Shown here: positions 21,707 through 31,320 of the stretch, one piece after another
Numbering within the stretch: position 1 is the first letter of the stretch
Layout of the letters: every line of letters begins with the position of its first letter
From: Taxillus chinensis
Lineage: Eukaryota; Streptophyta; Magnoliopsida; Santalales; Loranthaceae
Length of the DNA: 64,000 nt
Assembly: GCA_023512835.1 (NCBI GenBank)
Contig: CM042092.1
Location: forward strand, 9,638,793-9,702,792
Reading direction: 5' to 3'
Program-made: the position numbers and the translations under genes
Notes under the pieces: generated by a model
What the model was told of the DNA's origin: nothing
What the model saw: the letters and a program-made list of their open reading frames with translations, nothing else
Database searches by the model: none

Positions 21707-23600
21707 GACGAACCAAAAGCCTTTACTATTTTACTGTTGTACAGTAAAATTATATAATTTAACTGTTTTTTACTTTAAAACTAGGCTGTTTTTAGTTTTG
21801 GTGTAGAGAGAATCTGAACTCTCAATAAAGTTTCTAGTTCTTCACTCATGCTGTTTCCTTGTGCTAAAAAAAATGCGCTGGGTTGATTTCTTTACATTGC
21901 ATTGCTTAAATTGGTCGTTACGTCATCCAAATAACATTTAAAAAAACAATCACAATAGTTTTATAATCAAAGCATTTAACATTCTTGAGACAATGAGATT
22001 AATTATTGTATTATTTTCATTTTGAAAATTTGTAGTCAAAAGTCCCTAACTGTTTTTGGTTTGCTTATTATTTGGGTTAAAAAAGGATTAATTTGTGTAA
22101 AGTGTTCTCAATCATCTAAGATGCTCTGATTGCAGTCTAATTGGATGTTTTTTTGTTGTTTTCACTAAGTCGTATTTAGTTGTAATTATTATCAACAAGT
22201 ATATTATAGAAAGGCACTAGCGGTTGAGGTCCGTGCGTTTAGATGACCTCATAAAGTGATATTTTACAAGGTTGCTTGTGGAGGTAGTCTATTTTTTAAC
22301 ACTAGTATTCTCATTTGTTTACATGAGTTATCATTATTGAGGAGTAATCTTGCGATTGAAGTAACCTTGTGATTGCGATTGACATCGTCTTGCAATCAAG
22401 AACAATCATTAGTCGATTGATGAATTGTGAGTTTATTATCAAGCCTTTAAGGTGTCATGCAATTTAGTATTATGATCGGAGAATCAATTTGTCGAATTAG
22501 GTGTTATGACGATGTGTTCTCATCGAAACAATTGCTCACTATCTAGTGAGCAATTTGCTACTCACTCATAAATCCAAATTTGTTTTATTTTCCTTCAAAA
22601 TAATTGATTGACTTTAGTTTTGTTTATTTCAAATAGGCATTTTAATGATGTGTTGTCATTTTAACAGGAGCTTATTACATGGAGTAAAGTATTGCTCACA
22701 CTAAATTTGAATATTCATTTTCTCCTATGGGAGAATGTCATTCCTACGATAATAAATAATTCTCCTTGAATTTTCTCTAACAAACATGAGAATCCAAATA
22801 AAATTCATCTCATTCTCACTTCAACTCCAAAAGGTTTGGGTCTATCGATTTAAATTCTTATTCACCAATTTTAAAATCCCATTTTTTTTAATCAGCTTGT
22901 GATAATGTATCCTTTGTTGGCAACATATGAAAAAAGGGATAGATTGATAAGGGATTAAAAAAAAATGAAAAGAAAATATTATAATATGTATTATCATGTT
23001 TATCTTTTATGACTAAAATGAAAAATGAAATTGACGACATATTTTTGAATAAATGAATATCATTTATTTTTCTTATGTTTTTATGTGTGTAAAATTTATT
23101 TATACTTTTACATATAATTTTTTTGGTTATTGTTACACATATACTAAGAAATAAAAAAAAAACAAAAATGTACATCACCAAGCAGGGTTAGATAGGGAAG
23201 CGAGTGAGTTAAACACGATTCAAAAATATTTTTTTGTTCTTTTTAATACAGAAAATAGGTCTTTTTTTTTCTTAGTGACTGTTTTTAATTTTAATTTTTT
23301 AAAAATAAATTATTTTCAAATGTAAAAAATTAAAAATATATTTTAAATGATCACCCATACCCCTGCAACGGCCCTCATCCACGTCCATAATTTATAAAAC
23401 TAGAAAATAGTTTAACAGAAAATAATTACCAAATAATAAAATTATATATATAATTTACTAAAAAATAAATTATAAAAATAAATTTTAAAAACAAAAAACC
23501 AAAAATAATACCTCTTACGTCCACGGGGTGGTTGATGTTGCTCGCTACTGTCGCGCGTGCATAACAACACCGCTAAGGGGAAAAAAATTTGAAAAAATTA
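20923..23600. other. Intergenic region before the Aurora kinase gene
   Basis: No gene recognised. 20923-22700 is shared with 62227-64000, including a TTTGGG run near 21258 and a TA microsatellite at about 21650-21701. 22700-23600 is AT-rich and, within this window, only in unit 1 (its partner would lie past the right edge). Confidence 0.6.
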
Positions 23601-23628
23601 AGTGGATTGATTGAGCTGTGTTGGACCC

Positions 23629-23659
23629 ACGTGACGTCCGCACAAATCCGACCGTTGCG
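23629..23659. promoter_or_regulatory. Possible Aurora promoter motifs: G-box and MSA-like element
   Basis: CCCACGTGACGTC at 23628-23640 contains a G-box core (CACGTG) overlapping an ACGT motif. At 23650-23659 the minus strand reads CGCAACGGTC, one mismatch from the M-specific activator consensus YCYAACGGYY bound by MYB3R factors in G2/M genes. Aurora kinases are G2/M-expressed, so the site is in a sensible place about 135-145 bp before the ATG. Function is inferred. Confidence 0.4.
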
Positions 23660-23730
23660 AGCCCGCTCCTGAAATAGTTCATTACGGAGTTCGCAGCACT
23701 CGGTTTCATTTCAATCACCACAGCGCAGAC

Positions 23731-23732
<2 letters not shown>

Positions 23733-23785
<53 letters not shown>
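23733..23785. repeat. (CT)n microsatellite in the Aurora 5' leader
   Basis: About 26 CT units end 8 bp before the ATG at 23793. CT/GA tracts are common in plant 5' leaders. Confidence 0.95.
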
Positions 23786-23790
<5 letters not shown>

Positions 23791-23792
23791 CC

Positions 23793-24490
23793 ATGGCGAT
23801 TTCTACGGAGGTCAAGCCAGAGGAGAAGGTTCGTAGCTTTCGTTTCTCATTGCTTTAGGGTCTTTACCATCTTTTAGACGCTTTGATTTATCTTCTAGGT
23901 TTCGTTTTGTGATCAGATACGTGTAATTAGGTTCCTAATCGGGGTTTTGTTCCTAGGAATTGTGGAAAATCGTTTTTTTAATATAGCTTCCTGGCATTTT
24001 ATCTGTATTGACTCCGATTTTGGTGAAACCAACAACGCAACCTCTCTCTTAGTTGAATTATTATTCTGGAATCAGGGTTATGTGGTAAAATCTAAGCGAT
24101 CTGAGATCCGCTTGTCAAATTCGTTTTACCCCTTCAATAAATTGAATTGGGTTCGAATTTGAGATTTGTATGAGCTGCGTATCAATTAGTTGAATTATAA
24201 CCCCAAAATTAGGGTTTAGATTATGATCAGTGATCCGAGATCTGTTCATGCATGTTGTTTTCCCTTTTAATAAATTTTATTGAATTCAAGGTGGAGTACA
24301 ATTTTGTTTTCTTGAGAAACCAAACGATTCCTTATGAAATTTGTGCTTCAAACGCGCTTTTCCATTTTGACAGGCTCCTTCAGAGGTTTCATCTGCAGAG
24401 AAAAAGAGGTGGACACTTAATGATTTTGACATTGGGAAGCCTCTCGGGCGTGGGAAGTTCGGCCACGTCTATCTAGCTAGGGAAAAGCGG
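23793..24490 (+). pseudogene. AUR: Aurora kinase, only the first two exons present
   Basis: Plant Aurora kinases phosphorylate histone H3 and control spindle and cytokinesis. Exon 1 (23793-23828) encodes MAISTEVKPEEK and ends at a GTTCGT donor. Exon 2 (24374-24490) encodes [20 protein letters not shown], then [19 protein letters not shown], ending at GTAACT. It includes the Gly-rich ATP loop GRGKFGHVY. The family continues with the V-A-L-K-V lysine exon and about 230 more residues. None of these are found before 27 kb, where a copia relic and then the opposite-strand glyoxalase gene lie. The copy is therefore 3'-truncated unless later exons lie across a very large insertion; both present exons look undamaged. 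Confidence 0.85.
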
Positions 24491-24512
24491 GTAACTTTTG
24501 ACTTCTATATAT

Positions 24513-24787
24513 GCATCATTTTTCATTTAGTGTGTTACTTCATATGCGGCCTATTGACATTTATTTGAAGATATATATACGCAGTTTTTTTTATTTAGTT
24601 GATTAGGTAATGTTTTTTTGATCGTTTGGGATTAAATGTCTTTTACAACTGCATCATTTTTCATTTAGTGTGTTACTTCATATGCGGCCTACTGACATTT
24701 ATTTGAAGATATATATACACAGTTTTTTTATTTAGTTGATTAGGTAATGCTTTTTTGATCGTTTGGGATTAAATGTCTTTTACAACT
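24513..24787. repeat. 138-bp tandem duplication in the Aurora second intron
   Basis: Two head-to-tail copies (24513-24650 and 24651-24787) start GCATCATTTTTCATTTAG and differ at only a few positions. The duplication lies just after exon 2, next to where the gene is lost. Confidence 0.9.
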
Positions 24788-25279
24788 GCTGTGTTCCTGC
24801 ACTCGTTTATTTAGTTGATAAATTATCCCAATCTCATTTAGAGTTTTGATGAAGATTTCTAAGTGCATACTAACATGACTCATAATTTAAGAAAGACACA
24901 AGACTAAAATGTGAATAAAACTTCTTAAGCAATAAAAGTGATGGATGACCCAATCTACAATACTTCTCGAAAAAAAAAAAAATATAACAACGGATTGAGG
25001 TAGTGGGGTATTAAGAGTGTAGAGACCCTTAGATTTATGTCATTTATCAATAATTTTCTTTGTCATAAAATCTTAAAATAAGCAATGATTAAGGAAAAAA
25101 GTGATGCAATAATTAAAAAGACGAGTAAACTAGCTTTCTGAAATTAAATTAAAAGATAAATTAGGTAAATATAAAACAAAGATAGAATGTAGTGGGGTAT
25201 CAAGAGTTGGCGTACTTGTGTTAGACCCACAAACACAAGAGGATGACACATCAACTAAGGTAATATCAAGAACTGTGAT

Positions 25280-26357
25280 GTTAGAAATTAGAAAACAGTT
25301 ATATGATTTGTGATACTAGAATCAATGATTCATTTGAAAGATAAGAAAAGAAGGCACTTAGTTGGACTATCTAAATCAACAATATCAATAATAGAGAGAG
25401 ACGAAGGCTTTATTGATTCTTAATACTGTAAAAACATAATAAGTTTATTTGTAAAGACACAAACCGATAGTATTGAAGTTGAAAAAGCTATTTGATTTAT
25501 GTATTAAAGCTTTCAAGATTCATGTTTCATGTGACTTGACTTACGAGAGTAATTACACACAACTCCTTCAGAGTTATGTGGTCACGCTTCAAACCCTAGT
25601 GGGCCTCCTCTATTTCTAGGAGGGTGCTCATAGGTATGTCGTTAACTCACTAAAGCACTATTGGGTTAACTCAATGGAAGACATTTCGTGCGGAGTACCC
25701 GACTAAAAACTTCATGTAAAGACAAAAATCTCAGAACCAGAAAGTACACTTAACGGTCTCAAAATCAGAGGGAAGGCTAGCTAAGAAAATCATGATAGCC
25801 ATTTGCTCGCATTAGTATTGTTAAACCTTCATATCAGGGCTAAAAAGCAACAACACATTAACCTCTTCATAATTCTTCTTAAAAACCATGAAATAAGTCG
25901 TAAAAGACCGATCTTGTTTGTTGGCTTGATAAAATGCTTTATAAAGCTTATATATGCGGGTAAGATTTTCTTTATCAAAATACAAGAAATTCAAGTTCTC
26001 AATCAGTTCATTAGCAAATTCATAGTAATTAATCAAGCTAATTATCTCGCTATCAGTAGAGTTTAGAATTTATAGAAAGAGACAAGCATCTTCTTGTAGC
26101 CATGACTGTTTTGAGTCATCTTTAGTAGGATCATCAGCCAAATGATCATTTTTGTCAATTCTCCAAAGATAAAGGTGAACTTCTTACTCCAATCCATATA
26201 ATTGAAGCCAATTAACTTAAGGTCTGTGATTTTAAACATCATAAGCACCATGAGTCTTACTCTAATCCACATAATTTAAGTCATTTAATTTATGGTCCGT
26301 AATTTTAAATATCATAGGCACCATATCCGACACAACAACTAATGGCTTCGGATCCAT
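25280..26357 (-). mobile_element. Decayed Ty1/copia retrotransposon (gag and protease remnants)
   Basis: On the minus strand, starting at the ATG at 26357, pieces of a copia gag can be read in broken frames: FKITDHKLNDLNYVD, its near repeat FKITDLKLIGFNYMDWSKKF, then RSFTTYFMVFKKNYEEVN. About 1 kb further on, IIDSSITNHIT (25296-25334) resembles the protease signature W-I-x-D-S-G-A-x-x-H-M. No integrase or reverse transcriptase and no clear LTRs were seen. It lies between the truncated Aurora gene and the end of the glyoxalase gene and may have removed parts of both. Confidence 0.6.
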
Positions 26358-27071
26358 TATTCCTAGATTAGACAGGAGAAAAGAAAGATAACAAAGATAG
26401 TAGCACACGCGAAAATAAGTGTCACCAGTCCAAGGTTGAACACAAAAATTAGGAAGTCGATTGAATACTAGAGAGTATTGTGATGAATGCAATCATGGAG
26501 TCATTGTCGAAGGGAGTGACGGCTGTCAATCTCCAACAGCTAGGAGTTGCAAAGGTAAGCGTAGTCCGTCGTTGACTATAGGAACAAAGAACAAAGTCGC
26601 AGCAGCACGACAATCGGTGTACTTCAGTTTTGGCTATCTAGGGACATTAGGATATCAAACCCAATTATATGGTATCCCACTAATTATACGGTATCACTCT
26701 ACTTAGGGTAACATATACAAAGTATTAGTGTTATGCTATATTGGATGGCTTCAATGCAGCAATTCAAGACATATGGAGAAGTGTACTTCAGTTTTAGCTA
26801 TTTCAACTAAAAAGTGTCGATGTCAAAATGATAAATATTCAAATAGTTCTCAATTATGGTGAAGCTTGTCCACCCAGGGGCTAGGGCCACTATATATTTT
26901 CAAGTCACAAGTCAACAATAGAGAACTATTCTATTTCCCCACCTATATGTCTTCCAAAATGTTTTTTGAAAATTAAAAGTAATCAAATAAAAAGAGAAAA
27001 AGGTAGATCACAATAATTTAAGCCTGTGTAAAAATTTACTTTAAATTTTTACCGGCGAGAAGTATCCATAC
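26358..27071. other. Spacer; last exon of glyoxalase I expected here but not seen
   Basis: I looked on the minus strand for the usual last exon of plastid-type glyoxalase I (about 14 codons, V-F-V-D-N-x-D-F-L-K-E-L-E) and did not find it. The sequence is AT-rich with no recognised gene. Confidence 0.5.
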
Positions 27072-30000
27072 CAATTTCCAGCCATCAGGATCCACACAGA
27101 CGGTAATCTTAGTGTTGATGCCAGGCAAAGGCCCAGGTTCACGAATAATTTTCCCTCCACACAGTTTAATAGCTTCCGCAGTCTTATAAACATCATCTGT
27201 ACCGATTGCAATCTGGTCATGTATCCACATTAAGAAGTTAAAGTTATTATACTAGAAACAATGACAGATTTAGAAGGTAAAAGCTAGAAGGGAATAGAGG
27301 TGAGTTAACCTGTGCATAGCCATTTCCCTTGTCATACTCGGTAATACCATAGTTATATGTCAATTCCAGCACCATATTTTTACTATCAGGGCCATAACCC
27401 ATAATGGCTGTTGCATACTGGAAAATAGATCACAACAAAACACTTAGGTTATACAGTTCGGAGTTATACAGCTGAGAGTTATACAATTGCTGCTAAAAAT
27501 AAAAAACAGCCAGAACGGGTGAACACTTAATTACAATTGCTGGTATACCTACTATTAAGGTTTTAAAACACCGAATGCCACTCTCTAAGTACTGCCATTT
27601 TTGCAGGAAGCATCATGTTCTTAGGCTTATGTTTGCATTGGCATCACGGTCTAAATAACATATATTGATTGCATAATGCATAGGTCACGAGTGTAAAGTA
27701 AACAAGTACTACATAATGGGAAACAAGCATAATGGTCTAACATTTGACACAAAATCTTTATATTACCAGCAAACTATCTTATAAAAAAATGAAATATAGC
27801 ATATTTATTATTTAAAAGCACTCTATTAGTATTATAAGGCACATTTAACAATAAAATAAAATAACACATCTTATTATTAAAAGTTCGATAATAACATAAA
27901 TCATATGAATACAAGACATTTAAATGAGAAAGAAAAAAGAACACCTATGCAACAATCAATTTGTGAAGGATTTATATATTCCCCATCTTACAACCCACCC
28001 CCAGCCCTCCCAAACAGCTCAAGGTTGGGCCTTGATAAAGAGTAGTATTAGAATCTAAGCATCGTTTCAGCTTTAATAATCTTGACAGAACTATATATGC
28101 ACAGATATGATAACAGAATTCAAAAACACAATTCATGCTCTACAGGGGTAGTGGAAATACCTTATATTTAGGGTAATCTCTTTTCCCTAGCAGCTCCATG
28201 CCAAATGCCTGAATTTCAAAGCAGAAGGATTAAAAAAAAGCTGCTCGGTGTTTATCTTGTAATGTGAAAGAAATTTCTGTGCTGCACACATACCTTCTCA
28301 TAAAACTTTATTGCTCGTTCAAGATCACCAACCCGAAGCATCACTTGACACAGAGGCTCAGATGTAGGTACCCTTTCCAAAAGTTTAAACTTGTAACCAT
28401 CTGGATCTTCAACAAAAGCAATTTCTGCATTGCCCCCATTGACAGGACCAGGTTCTCTAGTAACTTTACCTCCCTTTGCCTTCACAAGATCCACTGTCTT
28501 GGCAACCTGCATCAGAAAATATGATTAATTAAATTCATTAACTTATGCATAAAAACATTTGTTATATAAAAAATAAAAAAGACAAATCCAATCCACAAAA
28601 ATCCCGAGTCGCAGGGTATGTGAATTGGTTGGACTACACGGGCCAAAATGGATGCAGCCTTCCTTCACAATTAATTTAATTGCAAGAAGCCTGTCCATGA
28701 CTCAAACCCGTAACCTCCAAGTCACAAGATATTAACTCTACTATAACATAACTTTTTTTTTAAATACTCAAGTAAAACTATCACTCCAAAATGGTTAGGG
28801 TGAAAGGATTTTTTTTAGAAAAAAACATAGAAATTTCTATGGCAGATAAAAGATTAAAAGCATGTAAAATAGTACTTCCACATGACATAATGTGACCAAT
28901 TGTGCATTCAATATTTTCTTATTTCCAATCCTACAACTTTGGCAATTTTTTGGTCATGATAGTGCAATTATTTTCCTTTCACAATAACTAATAATTAATG
29001 AACATTTGCCGTAATATAAATTTGATCTTCCCTCATAGAAAAGCTAATTTGTGTCAATCTAATAGGTTCTTACATCATCAACTGCGACGCCAAAATGGCC
29101 AAAACCTGTTCCAATATCATACTTCTCAACTCCATAGTCTGCCAGCATTTTAAAGCAAAGCTTACATTAACTAGGATCCAAAAATGCACGTCCATATGTA
29201 TTAAGAGGAAGGGGGAAAAAACAGTTTTGAGCATTCAAAGGAGTGTTCAAGAAAAGTCCACAATTCTGAAAACATAAGCTACAAGGGATGGATGGCAGAC
29301 TGTAAGTGAGTTCGACTACAAAATGAGAATCTTCAGGTCCATATCCAAGAAAAGCATTTGTGTATCTCTCCTCTGGTATGTCACGCTTCCGCAGCAGCTT
29401 CATCGCCAGGCACTCAGTGTAAAACCTGTAGTTTTCAGCTTGCAACAAGGTGATTAGTTGGATGTGCTGAACCATCTACACAATCAAAGCAGAGTAAATT
29501 CTGCACCAAGTCTACATACTTTATTGTCTTGTCTATGTCACCCACGCGGTAAACAACATGGAGCATTCTTCTCTTGTCAGTTTTCACCCAATCTGAAAAA
29601 TTTTCTTCCATAGGAGAAGTGCTAGCTTGTGCAATATTTCCAAGCATGTTTGCATCCACTGTATTTGAATCTTCCGTTCTTAACAAAGCAGGAGCCTTTC
29701 CGTTGAATAATTGTGCCTGAGGGATTGCTAGAAGACCACCCATAGTCATCAGCTAATGAACAAAGTAATCAATTTAAGGCATGAAGACTACATTACAAAA
29801 TCATTCAAAGCGTGATCAACTCCCCATTATATCAAAAATTCAAATAAAACTCAGACTTCCACAATTGGCTTAACTAGGCTGGTTTTTATTTTTATTTTTA
29901 TTTTTATTTTTTCCATTATAATGAATACAAACAGTAACGAACCGTGACTAAAAATTTAATCATCAGAAACCAAGAATTCAACTTCGCCCATGATTATTAC

Positions 30001-30482
30001 ATTACAATAACATAGACCAAAAAATATATATATGTAATAAAAAAATCAATACATTCCCTCCCTCTCAACATTATATCTCGGTTAACTGGTATGAATTACT
30101 GATATTATAACGAACAACATCAGCTATGTACGGACAGTGTCTGAAAATCGAATTGGGGGTGGGGGTGCGTAGTGTTGTCTGTTTCATTTCATTTCATGGG
30201 CGGCAAAACTGAATCCTCAAAGAAATGTCAAGTAGGCAGAGATGAAATAGACAATGAACGATGAGCGATTTGAGAAGGTGCATGGAAATCACCACTTCCG
30301 AGGTGCAAGAGAGCGATTCTTCTAGAGGGGGTGCAGGCGGCAGAGATAGGAACACCAAAACCGGGTTGAGAACAGGCAATGGAAGATGGTAATCCAAGAG
30401 ACAACGACGACGATGGGAAAGAAAGCCCGACGCGTGACATACCAAGAGACGGAGATGTCGCCAATGGAAGTAGCTTCACCAT
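27072..30482 (-). CDS. GLX1: Glyoxalase I, two-domain plastid type, last exon not found
   Basis: Lactoylglutathione lyase converts the methylglyoxal-glutathione adduct to S-lactoylglutathione. Eight exons join in frame: 30443-30482, 29520-29727, 29301-29425, 29074-29138, 28294-28506, 28161-28208, 27310-27417, 27072-27212 (316 codons). Domain 1 has MLHVVYRVGDIDKTIKFY, FLGYGPEDSHFVVELTY, YGVEKYDIGTGFGHFGVAVD and VEDPDGYKFKLLE. Domain 2 has CQVMLRVGDLERAIKFYEK, GMELLGKRDYPKYK, GYGPDSKNMVLELTYNYG and DPDGWK. The first 60 residues are Ser/Leu-rich, in keeping with a transit peptide; exon 1 is chosen because its phase fits. Exon 8 ends at GTATGG exactly where Arabidopsis At1g67280 (from memory) has its last intron. 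The terminal 14 or so residues are missing, so the gene may be 3'-truncated. Confidence 0.85.
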
Positions 30483-30714
30483 TCTCTCTCTCGTGTTCTT
30501 GTGAGGACTGTCCGTCCGGATTGTGGATATCGCTCGAGTTAGATTAATGTTTGGTGCGCATTTTTGTTTTCTGTTTTGAAAACTTTTTTTGAAAATTACA
30601 TTTTAAAATTGTTTTCTGTGTATATTTTTACTTTTTACTTTTCATTATTTGTATTATCTGTGCTCATCGAATATTATTTTTTAAAAAAATATTTAGACTT
30701 TTTTTTTTAAATAC

Positions 30715-31320
30715 ATAACTTCTGATACACATTGAAAAAGTGCAGTGTTTGATGAGAATCATAGACTTGCATTTCCTGTTTCACTAAGTCAATTCTCAGA
30801 AGTACCCAATGAGAGTTGTTAATATTTAATGGAATCAACACTGCTTTCACTTCATTCCATGATCTGGAATGCTCAACACTGCCAGTGATTAACTCCTTGA
30901 ACAGCTCTACTGATGCTTCACCATATTGTACACACAGTTATCTCATGCAGATACTTATGAGCATACACCCTTGAATTATGCTTCGAGGCTGCCTTCAGAG
31001 CATACAAAAAGATATTAATGTCACATTCTTCAATCTCTGAATTTTCAGATAGCACTCTCCGTAATAATGATGGTGAAACATTGAGCATATATCCTACACT
31101 TCTTTCAATAATTGGATTTTTCTTTCAACCCTTGGATTTAACATAAGATGAGTAGCATTCATAGTCTACATCTCTACCATCAGCATAACTTCTATTTAGA
31201 AACTGTCCTTGTCCAATTATGTCCTTAGGAACAATAGGGACAGTTAATGGTAGAGCACTCACTAAAGGAGCGGAAGATTCTCTTGGAGTGGTAGACTCTT
31301 GTCTGATGCCTATGTAGAAG
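30715..31320 (-). pseudogene. Ulp1-like (C48) cysteine protease remnant, C-terminal part of transposon protein
   Basis: Directly downstream of the 812-codon ORF the minus strand encodes, in broken frames, VPKDIIGQGQFLNRSYADGR, then NPIIERSVGYMLNVSPSLLR, and then LIPLNINNSHWVLLRIDL followed by MQVYDS. The last part matches the Ulp1/SENP catalytic core: H in S-H-W-V and D in V-Y-D-S. A frameshift near 31310-31325 separates it from the upstream ORF. A TGA follows KSKG near 31126, and another shift occurs near 30910. Fusion of the plant transposon domain with a Ulp1 protease is known in plant transposable elements. The catalytic Cys region was not located. Confidence 0.65.

Larger units (their letters stand above)
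7360..22700. repeat. Segmental duplication block C (partner 49589-64000)
   Basis: About 15 kb that aligns with 49589-64000 to the right window edge with few differences (about 1 per cent or less by eye outside simple repeats). It holds the PPR gene, the small three-exon gene, phosphofructokinase and the QWRF-like relic. The largest differences are the 903-base C-free block here, a 59-bp deletion in the partner near 53178, and length changes in the TTA-rich and TA-rich repeats. Confidence 0.95.
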
